64,000 bases of DNA from Rhabdophis nuchalis (GCA_039707465.1 CM077646.1:78392715-78456714); one strand, 5' to 3'. Shown: positions 1 through 11,944, counted from the first letter of the stretch. The notes: generated by a model not told the origin, from the letters alone. Made by a program: numbers and translations.

Positions 1-152
1 CGTCATAAATATAAATCAGCTGATAAGCATCTGCATGTTGATCACATGACCGTTGGGAATACTGCAACAACCATGTGAAAAATGGTCATAAGTCATTTTT
101 TCAGTGCTGCTGTAATGGTCACTAAACAAACTGGTAAGTCAAGGACTATCTA
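1..152 (-). mobile_element. MITE (acaggtagtcctcgacttac family), end fragment
   Basis: The complement of the family start, ggtaagtcaaggacta near 132-149, with gtcataagtcattttttcag inside. The other end lies outside the window. Confidence 0.75.
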
Positions 153-1532
153 TATATCTTCCTAGTGATATTTATATAACTCGTCCTCATCATTTTTATT
201 TTTAAATGGCCCACAGATAGCTGTAGATTGAAATCAGAAAAAAATACAATATGCCTAAGGCTTTAGGAAGCGATTCTGAATCATGATAACATAATTTTGC
301 CACAATATAGAATGATACATTGTCTTTAAAGAATCACATTTGCTTACTAAAATCTTAGTGATTTGAAAATGGGCTTCTAACAATTGGGGTGAGGAAAAAT
401 AAAGTGGGTGGCCTGGAGTGAGTAGTTCTTCTTCTTTTCCATTCTACCATATGTGAGGCAATGACTAATCAGTGACAGTGAGGGGGCAGAAGGCTACTTC
501 CAAGGAATGAGTCATTCTCCAAGTATTCATCTCTGCTTTCTCTCTCTACTTTTGGTGAAATCTAGAGATGCTTTTTTCCCTAGTGTTGGCAGCTGAACTA
601 TAGACAAATGTAATTGGTTCTGAAATATAATCTATGAAAACCTTGACAATCAAAGTAGCGATACATACAATTCTTAACATTTAGTATCTGAACAGATTTT
701 TCAAACACTTTGTGACATTTCTGTACTTGTGGATTTTCTCCCCCTACCACTTTTTAACTTTTTCTGTTCACAAATCAGGTTTTGCTACAACCTATAGTGT
801 GGCAAACTTTGTTATCCAGCACCAAGACTGTCAGGGGTTCCATAATTGGGTTTCAAATGAATCACAGCAGATGTTTTTTTTTTTTAATATGCTAGCAAAA
901 GGCTGTAACAAAATTGATCTTATGAGTTACAACTTCACTTTTTCTTACTTTTTGTTTTTGACATGGTTCTGATTTACTTATTGTGGGTTTTGCTTTCTTT
1001 TTGTTGCTGTTGTGCGCTGCCTGGAGTCCTTTAGGTTTGGATTAGGTTAAAATCTCTGTACATAAGCAAAGCAACAAATAGCTGTAGAAAAATAATAAAT
1101 GAATCATTTTCTAGAATTACTGTATATTATCTCTCTGTCTGCCTGCCTATCTACAGAATGTCATTAGTATTATTGATTCCAGTATTAGACATTAGCTGAA
1201 ATCATACTTTGCATTACACTAAAATAAATTAGTTTGGTTTGGCTCAGTGTAAACCCATCCAGCTGTAATTTATTCAGTAAACCATAGCTTGGCATGATGT
1301 GTAAATAAGATTATAGACTTGGGATGTAGAAAAGTAAGAGGCTTACTAAAGGGAGTGAGATGTAGTAACAGTGCAAGACTCTTAAATGATTGGGCATCTG
1401 TTGGAAAATTAAATCAACTAAATTGCAGGGTGTCCAAAATTCCTCAGTGGTCTTATTAATCATTTTCTAGAAGGTTAAAGAAGAGTCAAGGAGATCAAGC
1501 ACCAAAAGGGAAATGCTGGATGAAGAAATGGA
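153..1532. other. Unique intron sequence
   Basis: AT-rich, with a weak LINE-tail resemblance near 1010-1110 (gctgcctggagtcctttagg). No gene or clear repeat. Confidence 0.6.
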
Positions 1533-1703
1533 AGCAGTGGGAACAGAGGTGGGGGTGCTCCCAGTTTGGCACGGATCGGGTAAACTGGTAGTAGTGGTGG
1601 CAGAAGACTCCACCCAGCTGCCTGGACACTTCTGCCCAGAAGTAGCATGCATGCACACACACACGAACAAACCGGTAGTAAAAAAATTGGAAACCCACCA
1701 CTG
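1533..1703. mobile_element. hAT-like MITE (caccactg ends)
   Basis: Ends cagtgggaacagaggtggg and ggaaacccaccactg, with actggtagtagtggtgg and accggtagtaaaaaaattgg inside. It is related to 13583-13758. No clear target duplication. Confidence 0.6.
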
Positions 1704-2483
1704 AGGGAACCATGAGAAGAAGAGTCTATCTTATCTTAGGGATCAATATACTTCAGAAAGATGAATAAGAGCGCAATATTACAGAATGGATTTGAAGAGA
1801 ACTAGTTTCAATAAACTAAGAAATATTAGTGAAGAGACTGGGCAGATATTTTCAGATTAAAGAGACCAAAGAAGTGTTGACAACTAAGAAATACAATTAT
1901 GGACCCCTTGAACGAGGAGAAAAATAGGGAGCACTTAGGAAACCATTATTGGATTCTAGAGGAATTGGACTTAATGTAGAAAAGATCATGTCTAGGAAGT
2001 GGAAAGGTCGGTATTAGTTGATATTGGCTTAAAGAAAGTTTGAAAGGGTTTGAGTTAGATTAAAAAACAAAAGTAACTTTGACTTGGAAAGTAATCTAAA
2101 AATAGCCAAAAAGATTCTCCCCCACCCCCACTGTGTCAGTAGTATATTGAAGAAAAAGAAGACCAGGGGGAGTGAAGGGGGAGTCGGTAAAGGAAGATGG
2201 TAGGATAATAACAGATGGTAAGGGGAGGACAGAGCTCCTCAACTCCAACTTTATTTTGGTCTTCTCCCAAAGGGGAAATGGGTTCATAGGGACAGAAGCA
2301 GAACAATTCCCCAAAGTGGTGTTGCTGTGTTTTTTTTTAAATAATGCTTTTAACATTTAACAATATTTTTCCCGTGATCTTGGAAACACTGGAGACAAGA
2401 GAGAGGCGTGTTATACTTTTTTCAAGGGCATATGTTTAAATATATAAATACCCATTTTCAAAATAAAAATAAAAATAGAGGGA

Positions 2484-2725
2484 GACTACATGTGTAACTA
2501 CAGACCAGCCAGCTTGAAGTCAACAGATTATTAAGCAGTTATTTTATAATAATAATTATAAAATAATTAATATAATAAAGCAGTTAAAAAAATACTAAAT
2601 CACACCTACATGGTTATCAAACATAAGTCATTAACCAATCTAATCAGTTTATTTGAGCAGGGGAATGTGGTGGGTTTGATTTCATTCAAAGAAGTGTCCC
2701 ATAAGGTTCTAGTACAGAAGATAAG
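2484..2725 (+). mobile_element. Old CR1 reverse transcriptase fragment
   Basis: Translations in shifting frames give NYRPAS then KSLTNLISLF and FKEVSHKVLVQKI. These match the CR1 RT blocks NYRPVSLTS and FDTVPHKVLI. An AT-rich insert separates the two parts. It is heavily decayed. Confidence 0.6.
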
Positions 2726-3089
2726 ATAAAGCAGGCTGGACTAATCTACCATAATATTGGCTGAACCATCATACCAAAGCATGCATCAGTGCTCTGTATC
2801 AGGCTGAGGAGGTATTACTGTACTATAGGACTTTATTTTAGAGAGCAGCTGATTTCATCAGAAGTTGCTGTTGTGTAATGCTTTAACATGGTAGCTCCTA
2901 CCTTCTCGAATTGGCAGTGTTCTCCCTCCTGATATTTTTGAAAATGTTGAAAATCAAGTTTTCAAGTGTTTTTAATGTAAGATCTGATCATTGGGAGATA
3001 AGATCTAATCTAATGATACTTGTATTGAAATAATTCCATAATGTCAGATACAGCTGTATGGTTTTTTTCCCCTTGGGTTTTACTATATA

Positions 3090-3629
3090 CACTATATTGC
3101 CAAAGTATTCTCTCACCTGCCTTTACTCGCATATGAACTTACAGTAAGTGACATCCCATTCCTAATCCATAGGGTTCAATATGACATTGGTCCACTGCGC
3201 ACTGTTCTTGAGCTAATCTGAAGGCCACATGAAGTTTGGAGGTCTGTAGCGATTGACTGCAGAACGTTGGTGACCTCTTTGCATTATGCGCCTCAGCATT
3301 CGCTGACCCCGCTCCGTCAGTTTACGTGGCCTACCACTTCATAGCTGAGTTGCTGTCGTTCCCAAACTTCCATGTTCTTATAATACAGCTGACAGTTGAC
3401 TGTGGAATATTTAGGAGCGAGGAAATTTCATGACTGGATTTGTTGCACAGGTGGCATCGTATCACAGTTCCATGCTGAGCTCCAGATAACGACCGATTCT
3501 TTCACAAATGTTTGTAACAACAGTCTGCGTGCCTAGGTATTTGATTTTATACACCTATGGCCATGGAAGCAATTGGAACACCTGATTAATTATTTGGATG
3601 GGTGAGCAAATACTTTTGGCAATATAGTG
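3090..3629. mobile_element. Non-autonomous Tc1-type element, 540 bp
   Basis: Terminal inverted repeats begin cactatattgccaaagtatt (left) and, reversed, cactatattgccaaaagtat (right), with TA on both sides (3088-3089, 3630-3631). The subterminal part reads ctctcacc against gctcaccc. Internal sequence (gcaattggaacacctgatta near 3569) is like Tc1 relatives common in fish. No transposase frame remains. Confidence 0.85.
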
Positions 3630-3631
3630 TA

Positions 3632-5257
3632 TTTTAATGCCGAGCACCACCCAGAATCCATTAGAAATGTGATGAATGAATGAACAATGAAGTAAATAAA
3701 TAAAATTCTTTTTGCCAATAGCTTTAAGGATAATGAATATTTCCAATCAGTAATCTAATCTGATGAATTTCTAGTTTTAGACTATATTATAGAGCAAGTT
3801 ATTTTGTCCCTGGCCACTACAGTTGCTTTCGTTTTTTAGATCTCGTTCCATAATACAGTTAACATTTTCAGAATAGTTGAATACGCAGAATATCAGAATT
3901 CACAAGCGCCTTGGGTTTCTCAGTATTCTCTCGAGACTGTGCTTAATAAAATCCTCCCTACTATTCTCTACCTTTTAATACCGCCCTTTGCTTTTATTGA
4001 AGGACTGCTTTTTATTTCCAGATTAAAGGAGTTGAGATTTTGTGCATGGGAACAAGACCTCTCTGAAAACAGAATGGAAGAGGACCAAATTTAATGTTAG
4101 GGAGGAGCCAGAAAGATCAAGGTTGAAAACGTACCAGACTGCTTAGGACTGCTAAGACGTGGCTTAGGACTGGGGACAGAAATCTAGGGGGGAGGGGGGG
4201 GGACAACTTGCTGCCTAAGCCATGTGACTCCAGGCAGAAGGATTATTAAGAGGCCGGAAATTATTCAAAAAGACATATTCCACATGCTGTCCAAATCTCC
4301 TTTATATTATACATTTTAACCCCTTTAAAACCTTGGTTTCTAATTTGGAAACAACTGCAATTTTTGAAGAATTGAAAGCAGAGTTATTTTACCTATTGCA
4401 CAGATTTTTTTAAAATAAGTGATGCAATGGAACTGTGCAATGATTTTCTGCAGGACAAAATCTTGTAGATATAATCTGGATAGGAAATGAATTTACATTA
4501 GATTTGAGTATGGACCAGGAGGTCCTATTTTAGGGCCACAAAATATCACTAAATTATTTGAAAAGCAAAGCAAAACAACTTGAAAAACAGACCAAACCTA
4601 AACTTGAAAAATAGTGATTTGCTGAGAACAGTGTTGTTTGCCAAAATTTAAGATAAATGGATCCTTCTGCCTTCCAAGTCATTAGGTTTCAGACTTGGTC
4701 TCCCATTAAGTTTCTAATTTTGTGCGTAATTGGAGCACAATGCTTTTTTATTCTTTTTAGAAAAGCCTAAGAAACAAAGGCAGTTTGAATTCAGCAGGAG
4801 GTGAAACCACACTGTATGTATTGTAACTCCCATCCACACTAAAGATTTAGTCCAGAGTCCTATTCAAGAGAATTGGACTCTTGAGAAAATATAACAATAT
4901 AAGTTCACTCCAGGATATACTGTAGAGTTGGGAAAAGTAGAAAAGTACATTTTCTTGTTTTTCTCATGCTAAATGTGCATGAGGAGCTTGTTTCTAGCAG
5001 TTGCATACCTTTTAAAATTATTATTGGATCATTTGCTATCACTATTTTAAGAGGTTCTAGTTGGAAAAAAATCAAGGGAATGATTCAATGGATATGTTAT
5101 AGGCACAGAAAGACTAGGGCACTGTCTTTGAACCTAAGAAGTTGGTAAAAGGCGATATGTTGAAGTAAAATTCAGGGGATTTTGTTCTCAGCACTTCATT
5201 TACTTATTTAGGCAAAAGAGTTCTGAAGGCAGGGTTTTTGTTTTTATTTGGAACCCT
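3632..5257. other. Unique intron sequence
   Basis: Nothing recognised apart from a G-run near 4186-4201. The span 1704-2483 is likewise featureless. Confidence 0.6.
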
Positions 5258-5410
5258 AAATTGCAAAAAGAGGAGGGAGAGGGAAGAAAGAGTGGGCGGG
5301 AAGGAGAGAGGGAGAAAGAGACGGAAAGAGAGAGAGAGAGAAAGAGAGGAATAGAGACAGAAAGAATGGGGGGGGGGGGAAGGAGAGAGAGAGAGAGAGA
5401 GGCGGGGTGG
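5258..5410 (+). repeat. Purine-rich GA tract with a G-run
   Basis: GAGA/GAAA sequence with a run of 10 G at about 5369-5378. It precedes the SINE at 5411. Confidence 0.9.
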
Positions 5411-5632
5411 GAAAGATATCTAGTGGTTAATGCACCAGGTTAGAAAGTGGGAGACCATGACTTCTAGTCCACCTTAGCCATGAAAGCAATCTTGGCCCAG
5501 TCACTCTCTCTCAGCCCAACCCACCTCACAAGTTGTTGTGAGGAAAATAGGAAGAGGAAGGTGGGTTGGATATGTTCACTGTCTTGAACAATTTGTAAAA
5601 TAAAAAAGGCAGGAAACAAACAAACAAACAAG
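5411..5632 (+). mobile_element. tRNA-derived SINE
   Basis: Box A-like tctagtggttaatgcacc and box B-like cttctagtcc are followed by ggcccagtcactctctctca and cccacctcacaagttgttgt, ending in an A-rich (CAAA)n tail. Confidence 0.8.
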
Positions 5633-5780
5633 TAAACAATACATGTTGATAAATACTACCTTATGTTCATCTATACAGAAGAGAAACTTCTCCAAGGAGC
5701 TGTATTTTGATATTATAGGATGGTGAAGAACTACTTAAGAGTTTTCCAGATTTTTTTACTCCAATGCATTACTTTTATCA

Positions 5781-5868
5781 TAGAATCCCAGTGTTGGAAG
5801 GGACCTTAGAGGCCATCTTGCCCAGTACACTATTCAGTGCAGGGATCCACTACACCAGCTCCCTGAAT
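5781..5868 (-). mobile_element. CR1 3' UTR fragment
   Basis: Contains agtgttggaagggacctta and ggccatcttgcc, the complement of the conserved CR1 3' end. Confidence 0.75.
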
Positions 5869-5870
5869 AG

Positions 5871-6216
5871 ATACAGGTAGTCCTTGACTTCAACCATCCA
5901 TTTAGTGACCATTTGAAGTTACAATGGCCTTGAAAAAATTGACTTATGTCTGGTTTTCACCCTTAGGAGTGTTGCAGCATCCCTACAGTCACATGATCAA
6001 AATTTAGGTACTTGGCAACTGGCATGGATTTATGGGTCATGTAATCACCATTTGCAGTCATCCTAGCCAGCTTCTGACAAGTCATTGGGGGAAAGCTAGA
6101 TTCGCTTAATGAATGACAACTGCAGTGATTTGCTTAAAAACTGTGTCAAAGAGGTTGTAAATGTAGCAAAACTCACTTAACAACCTTGCTGAGCACTGGA
6201 AACTTTGGACTCAATT
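5871..6216 (+). mobile_element. MITE (acaggtagtcctcgacttac family)
   Basis: Starts tacaggtagtccttgacttc and contains aagttacaatggccttgaaa and acaagtcattgggggaaagc. Its right end is missing where the twin-primed L1 is inserted. Confidence 0.85.
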
Positions 6217-6829
6217 GTTCTTTTTTAAAATAATTTTTATTAAACATTTTAATCTTTAAAAACAGAAAGAAAAACACATCAAGAAAAAAAAACAAAAAAA
6301 ATACGTACATAACAATATAAAGTAATTATATAGTCTTCTATATCAGCTTTCATGTTTAGCCTTTATAGTTCGCCATTCTGCATTGCCTTCCTATTGATTT
6401 TACCTTGTACAATAATGTAATGACAGTAGTACTAACACTCATAATAATATTAATTGTTCATATCACCATTATATTTACATTCTCTATTTTATGTTTTGGC
6501 TTCTGTTTTCTAGCCACTTATAAATTCTGTTGCACATTTTATAGAAATCTGATTCTTTTTCTTTTAGTTCTATGGTCATTTTGTCCATCTCTGCACATTC
6601 AAGTACTTTTCTAATTATTGTTTCATCTGTAGGTGTATTGATTTTTTTCCAGTTTTGTGCAAAAACAATCCTAGCTGCAGTGAGTATGTGTAGTAGTATG
6701 TATTGAAATTGTTTCAAATTGTACTGGTGCAAAATTCAGAAATGGTTGGAAGAAATTACGGAGCAAAAAATAGAACTGAAACCAGAAGCGTTCTTATTAG
6801 GACTATTAGACCAAAAAATGGACTCAATT
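6206..6829 (-). mobile_element. L1 LINE 3' part with inverted 5' end (twin priming)
   Basis: The minus-strand frame 6732-6484 reads HILTAARIVFAQNWKKINTP and ends RIYKWLENR, the C-terminal end of squamate L1 ORF2. The 3' UTR continues to a T-rich/A-rich end near 6225. At 6733-6818 the plus strand reads KIQKWLEEITEQKIELKPEA, an L1 ORF2 segment that normally precedes it, in the opposite direction. The block is flanked by an 11-bp direct repeat, tggactcaatt (6206-6216 and 6819-6829). Together these are the signature of twin-primed reverse transcription. Confidence 0.8.
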
Positions 6830-7094
6830 TCATTTCCAATAAAAATGAATCTACTTTCCCCCTAATGTATCTGCTGTGAATCTAAGTGGAATCTTGAAGC
6901 AGAACTGGCGATTTCTTCTTTGGATACTGGAAATGGGGTATTTTACTCATATTAGCAAGACTTGAGCCTCAGTGCCTCTGTAAAATGGTAAAATGTAGGG
7001 CTGATACTATTGCTTAATGGGTTCATAATATTGGCTGAATGACTGTATTAAAATATATATTTCTTAATGCTCTGAAGATGAATAGTTTTAAGAT

Positions 7095-7690
7095 TTATTT
7101 TAGGCCCTGACCTGTTCAACATTTTTATAAATGACTTGGATGAGGGAGTAGAGGGGAAACTTAAAATTTTGCAGACGACACACATCTGGGAAAGGTGGCT
7201 AATAATTTAGAGAGGATTCAAAAATAGAGAGACAGGCTTAAGCAGAGGGTAGCTTTTTGAATAGTCAGTTCTAGATAGCACTGTTCAAAACTGACAGTGA
7301 CAAATTGCAGCAAGTTCAAAAGAGGGCTACCACGATGATGAGGAGACTGGATAACAAGCCCCTACAAGGAATCTTTCTACATTTAACCTATTAAAAAGTT
7401 GATTGACATAAAAGACAATATGATAGCTGTCTTCAGATATCCAAAGGGCTGTCAGACAGAGGGAATAGAGTTAATCTTCATTGCCACAAAAGAATAGTGG
7501 GTAAAACTATAGCAAGCAGGTTCAAACTAGATGTCAAGAGAAACTTCCCGATTGGATGTAAAGTGGAACAAATCGCCACATGACTAGTTGATTTTTTCCT
7601 TTTGTTTCTCACAAAACTTCAGTGGTCATTTGTAAGAGATTGCAATGTTGGACTATATGTTTTTTAAGATATCTTCCAATTCAACGATAT
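7095..7690 (+). mobile_element. Old CR1 reverse transcriptase and 3' part
   Basis: Reads GPDLFNIFINDLDEGVEGKL, the CR1 block after the GSPQG motif, then a damaged FADDT region (cagacgacacacatctggg). Downstream sequence resembles the CR1 C-terminal region and 3' UTR (gattgcaatgttggactata). Multiple deletions are present. It may belong with the fragment at 2484-2725. Confidence 0.65.
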
Positions 7691-7837
7691 GAATTGGCTT
7701 CAGACCAGTTTACAATTGTTGTTCTTGGATTTGTATCATGTACCGTATTTTTTGGAGTATAAGATGCACTCTCCCCCCTAAAAGAGCGTGGAAATGTTGG
7801 TGTGTCTTATACACCAAATACAGCCATTTTTGGTCCG

Positions 7838-8484
7838 TGCCTCTGCACATGTTAACCTTGAAGGTCACCTTTCTGATAGCCATCACGTCAGCTAGATGTA
7901 TTTCTGAACTGAGTGCCCTGTCTTCCAGGAGCAATCTCTGCATCTTTCACACTGACAGGGTCATACTACGGCTGGACCCGACCTTCCTCCCAAAGGTCAA
8001 TTCCCTCTTTCACAGAGTGCAGGAGATCATGCTCCCAGATTTTTGTCCGTCCCCCACTCAGGATAGGGAGTGATTGTGGCACAGGTTAGATGTCAGGAGG
8101 ACTCTGCGGATCTACCTGTGGCGAACTGCGACCTTTCACAGATCGGAGGCTCTCCTGGTTTCCTTCCAACCTTCCTCATTGGGGGCTAGAGTGACCCCCA
8201 GTACTGTGGGCAGGTGGCTGAAGAAGGCCATCGCCCTAGCCTATGAATCCAAGGGTAGGGCCCTCCCACAGGGGATCACGGCTCTCTCTTCCTGTAGTGC
8301 AGCCACCACTGCGGCCTGGGCGACTTGAGCCCCATTCGAAGATATTTGTAGGGCGGCATCGTGGTCAAGCCCCACATCCTTTATCAGGCATTATAAATTA
8401 GATGCCTACGCCTCGGCTGAGGCGGCCTTTGGCCAGAGAGTTTTGCAGCAGGTAGTTTCAACGCCCGCCGCAACAGTTACATGA
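7838..8484 (+). pseudogene. DIRS-type tyrosine recombinase remnant
   Basis: DIRS retrotransposons integrate with a tyrosine recombinase instead of an integrase or nuclease. One frame reads LHMLTLKVTFLIAITSARCI, then LRLDPTFLPKVNSLFHRVQE, LDVRRTLRIYLWRTATFHRS, VGRWLKKAIALAYESKG and ICRAASWSSPTSFIRHYKLD, ending at TGA 8482-8484. Only two in-frame stops interrupt it (TGA 8071-8073 and TGA 8326-8328), and no frameshift. The expected HxxR box reads ALSSC, so the catalytic His and Arg appear lost, while the C-terminal Tyr region (RHYKLD) remains. The RT and RNase H parts are absent. Both stops could come from CGA by CpG decay. Confidence 0.8.
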
Positions 8485-8822
8485 GTTCTCCCTCCCTAGG
8501 ACGTTAGCTTGGGTACGTCCCGTTGCTCTTTATCATCGAGAATGATCGTTGGTACTTACCTGAACATCGATTCTGATGATAAAGACGGGAGGTGTCACCT
8601 CCCACCCTAGTATAGTTAGCGGCGCGGTGGAGTTCCTTGTTGTGAATTTGTTTTCAGTGTTGCTTGTTCATGCGACATCGAGGGAATGGGGAAAGGAAGA
8701 GCAGGAGCCCCTTTTAAAGACTTCCTCTCTGTCTGTGGACCAATTGGCTGTGACAACCCTATGGTGACGCCTCCCGTCTTTATCATCAGAATCGATGTTC
8801 AGGTAAGTACCAACGATCGTTT
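8485..8822 (+). repeat. DIRS terminal region with 56-bp inverted repeat
   Basis: 8544-8599 and 8763-8818 are inverted copies differing at one base (gatcgttggtacttacctga... against ...tcaggtaagtaccaacgatc). The inner ends read gacgggaggtgtcacc. Inverted terminal repeats of this sort belong to DIRS elements and fit the recombinase remnant just upstream. Confidence 0.75.
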
Positions 8823-8951
8823 TTCACCAAAATAGGGTGTTTTTGCCTTCCCTCCTGGGAGCTGGGGAGGACAAAACCTTTTTCTTACTTACCTCTTTGA
8901 AATCTTGGTGGGTCTTATACACCGGTACATCTTATAGTCTAAAAAATACAA

Positions 8952-10209
8952 TAATTATATTCAAATAGCCATGCATTTTGTAAGAATGTTACTGTGCTGT
9001 GATGCTCCCAGCTGGAATTAAATGTGAATGGTTACCTGCCTATTTCAGATCTCATATTATCAGCCATTGTATTCAATTCTACCAATGGCTCAAACTGAAC
9101 TATAATCTTAATTCGGTATGGGTGAGTATCCTTTATTCCAGAACACTTCTAGTCAAAACTGTGTCACCAAATTGGATTAATATGGTGCCTTCCTTAAGAT
9201 TATTGTACTAGCAAATGGACTTTTAAGTGAAGAAAAACATGTGGCCTGAGTACTGACCACAGAGGACTAGATTTTTATTTTCTGCAAGGTCAAACAAAGT
9301 TCTTTATATTAGAGTTGAATACTGTATACATATTTCAGTGTCTGCAAAAAGCCCTTCATATTACATTTGTAATTGTGTAAATTGTGGAATGTAGCTTTTG
9401 ATGCTTCTGGATGCAGAACGGGTATATGAAGCTAGACCTCTGCTCATTCTTATACCAGGGTTGAAGAATTATAATGTTTAAATTGATTGTACTTGGAGAT
9501 ACAGTGTGCAACTGCATTGGCAGTTATAAAACCCGACATTTTAGAACAAAACTTCTGTGAAGTGATTCCCTAACCAAATTCTATTAAATCAGCTCTGTTT
9601 TACATATGTGGGGAGTCCCTACCCCCAACATCTGCTACAGAGTGAAGGCAATTAAACTCTGGATGAGTAGGCTTAGCTAATTTAATATGACCTTGAAGTG
9701 AACTATATTAAGCATTCTCTTTGAACATAATATGAAAACTAATCATTTTAAAAGCATCCATCTTTGTGACACACAAATGGAAAAAAGTGTCATTTTAAAA
9801 TCTGTTAGATGCCGGATTATTTAAACTGTTGGAAATGTTGCAACTAAGGATTTAATTTACTTCTGTGGAGTTTGTTTTTCATGTTTTGGCAACGTTCCTG
9901 CTTTCATTTTGGATACAGATTCAGATTGAATTTTCTTTTGTCTTTTTATATAATGTTCATTTAAATGGGAGTTGTAATGCAAAACATACATTTGTATTTA
10001 AGATTTTTCTTTTTGAATTTAAAATTAATCTCACATACACCCAGATAAAATTTTTAATAAGTCTATAAATTCATTTTTGGTGGCACATGAATGGATAAAC
10101 TTTCTTTTGGGAAGGTATAAAACAGTATATAGGCAATAACTGTTTTATCCAAATTGCTGTGGGGAAAACATTTAAAAATGCAAGTAAATAATCGGACAAT
10201 ATTGCTATC
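8952..10209. other. Unique intron sequence
   Basis: AT-rich; short open frames only, none recognisable. Confidence 0.6.
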
Positions 10210-10217
10210 ATATATAG

Positions 10218-10665
10218 CAGTGATGGCGAACCTTTTTTGCCTCGGGTGCCAAAAGCACACGCTTGCACAATATTGCACGCACTTGGGTGCCCACCCCCGT
10301 AATTTAATCCCCCCATACCATGCCCCCTGTGCATGCATGCGTGACATCCCACCCTGCTATCCCACGCATACACACACCACTTTCTTGGAGCCTGGGGAGG
10401 GTGAAAACGCCCCCTCCCAGAGGGCCTCCGGAGGCCAGAAACAGCCCATTTTCCAACTTCCTGTGGCCCTGGTAAGTCCATTTTTCGCTCTCTGGATGCT
10501 TTCCAGAAGCCTCCGGAGGACAAAAAACTGCTGAAAATCAAGGGCGAAAATCAGCTGGCCAACGTGTGCATGCGTGCTGGAGCTGACAGGGCAACATCTT
10601 GCATGCCCTCAGAAATGGCTCCGCATGCCACCTGTGGTATGCGTGCCATAGGTTTGCCATCACGG
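10218..10665. mobile_element. Non-autonomous hAT (cagtgatggcgaacct family), 448 bp
   Basis: Inverted ends cagtgatggcgaacct and (reversed) ccgtgatggcaaacct are flanked by perfect 8-bp duplications atatatag (10210-10217, 10666-10673). The inside is GC-rich and non-coding. Confidence 0.88.
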
Positions 10666-11169
10666 ATATATAGCATAGGAAGTAGACAAAATGTATGTCC
10701 AGACTAAAAATATACAATAGTAAAAAGTTATAAGGCATAAAGTGCATTTATATGTCAAATTTCCTCACGAAAGAAAAAAGTTAATGAAATATTCAGAATC
10801 AGGATCACATCAATATCTGACTCACTGTTTGATGAGCAAACATACCAACATGGAGAGGATCATAATTCTCAAGACTCATAGCAGAGATTGTAATGCAGCA
10901 TCTAGAAAAAAATACAGCACTCTCATGCATACAACTAAAAGTAGGGATCCAGTATGGAGACATCATCTTTGTCATAATAAAAAAGGAACAATTAGAGAAG
11001 ACATATGAAACAATCAAAATCAATTTTCAAAGGAATAAAATTCACAAGGGAAGAAGAAAGCAACATACAACCTTTCCTGGACATCCTTATAAGGACATAG
11101 TAATGAGCAAAGGAAATGGCAACAAATTAGAAACACTAACCAAGTCCCTACCAATAACAACCTCCATGG

Positions 11170-11857
11170 GAGGAGTTCATTCAAGCCCTCATCACTTCCC
11201 GCCTAGATTACTGCAATGCTCTCTACATGGGGCTCCCCTTGAGGTGCACCCGGAGGCTCCAGCTAGTACAGAATGCGGCCGCACGGGGGATTCTGGGAGG
11301 TTCACGATACTCCCACATAACACCTCTCCTGCGCGAGCTGCACTGGCTGCCTGTGGCCTTCCGGGTGCGTTTCAAGGTGTTAATAACCATCTTCAAAGCG
11401 CTCCATGGCACGGGACCTGGTTATTTGCATGACCACCTCCTACCACATACCTCCCTTCGACCCGTCCGTTCCCACAGAGAGGGCCTCCTCAGGGTGCCGT
11501 CCACCGGTCAATGCCGGCTGGCGACCCCCAGGGGGAGAGCCTTCTCTGTGGCGGGTCCGGCCCTCTGGAACGACCTGCCCCCTGATCTTCGCACCATCAC
11601 AGACATACGCCTCTTCCGCCGGGGGCTTAAAACGCATCTCTTTCATCTGGCCGGCCTGGCATAGATTCCATGATTCAATTTTAAGATATGTTTTAACAAT
11701 TTTAGCACAGATTTATCAAATTTTATTTTATTTTATCCTGTATTTATATGTTATTGCTTGTTTATATCTCTTCTGTGCACCGCCCTGAGTCCCCACAAGG
11801 GAGATAGGGCGGTATAGAAATTTGAATAAAATAAATAAAAATAAATAAATAAAAAAG
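11170..11857 (+). mobile_element. 5'-truncated CR1/L3 copy with intact ORF2 C-terminus
   Basis: The frame (about 11178-11664) reads ALITSRLDYCNALYMGLPL and continues to SVAGPALWNDLPPDLR and a stop after HLAGLA. The 3' UTR has caccgccctgagtcccc and gggcggtatagaaattt and ends in an A/AAAT-rich tail. It is inserted in the Penelope-like relic. The last 160 codons are undamaged, so it is fairly young. Confidence 0.9.
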
Positions 11858-11944
11858 TGTTGGATGAGCACAATTAAATTAAATTAATTAATTAATCAAT
11901 TAATTTAAATTAATTAATTTAAATTAATTTAAGTTATTTTTAAT
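11858..11944. repeat. AT-only low-complexity tract (TTAA/AATT)
   Basis: Runs of ttaattaattaa and its self-complement lie between two L3 tails. It probably grew from the tail of the preceding L3 copy. Confidence 0.8.

Larger units (their letters stand above)
7743..8951. mobile_element. TA-flanked DNA transposon (ccgtatttttt-ggagtataag family) split by the DIRS insert
   Basis: Ends are cgtattttttggagtataag (from 7745) and, read in reverse, tgtattttttagactataag, with TA on both sides. The internal parts next to the ends (gtgtcttatacacc; gggtcttatacaccgg) also pair. The DIRS fragment, about 7835-8822, lies inside. Confidence 0.65.
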
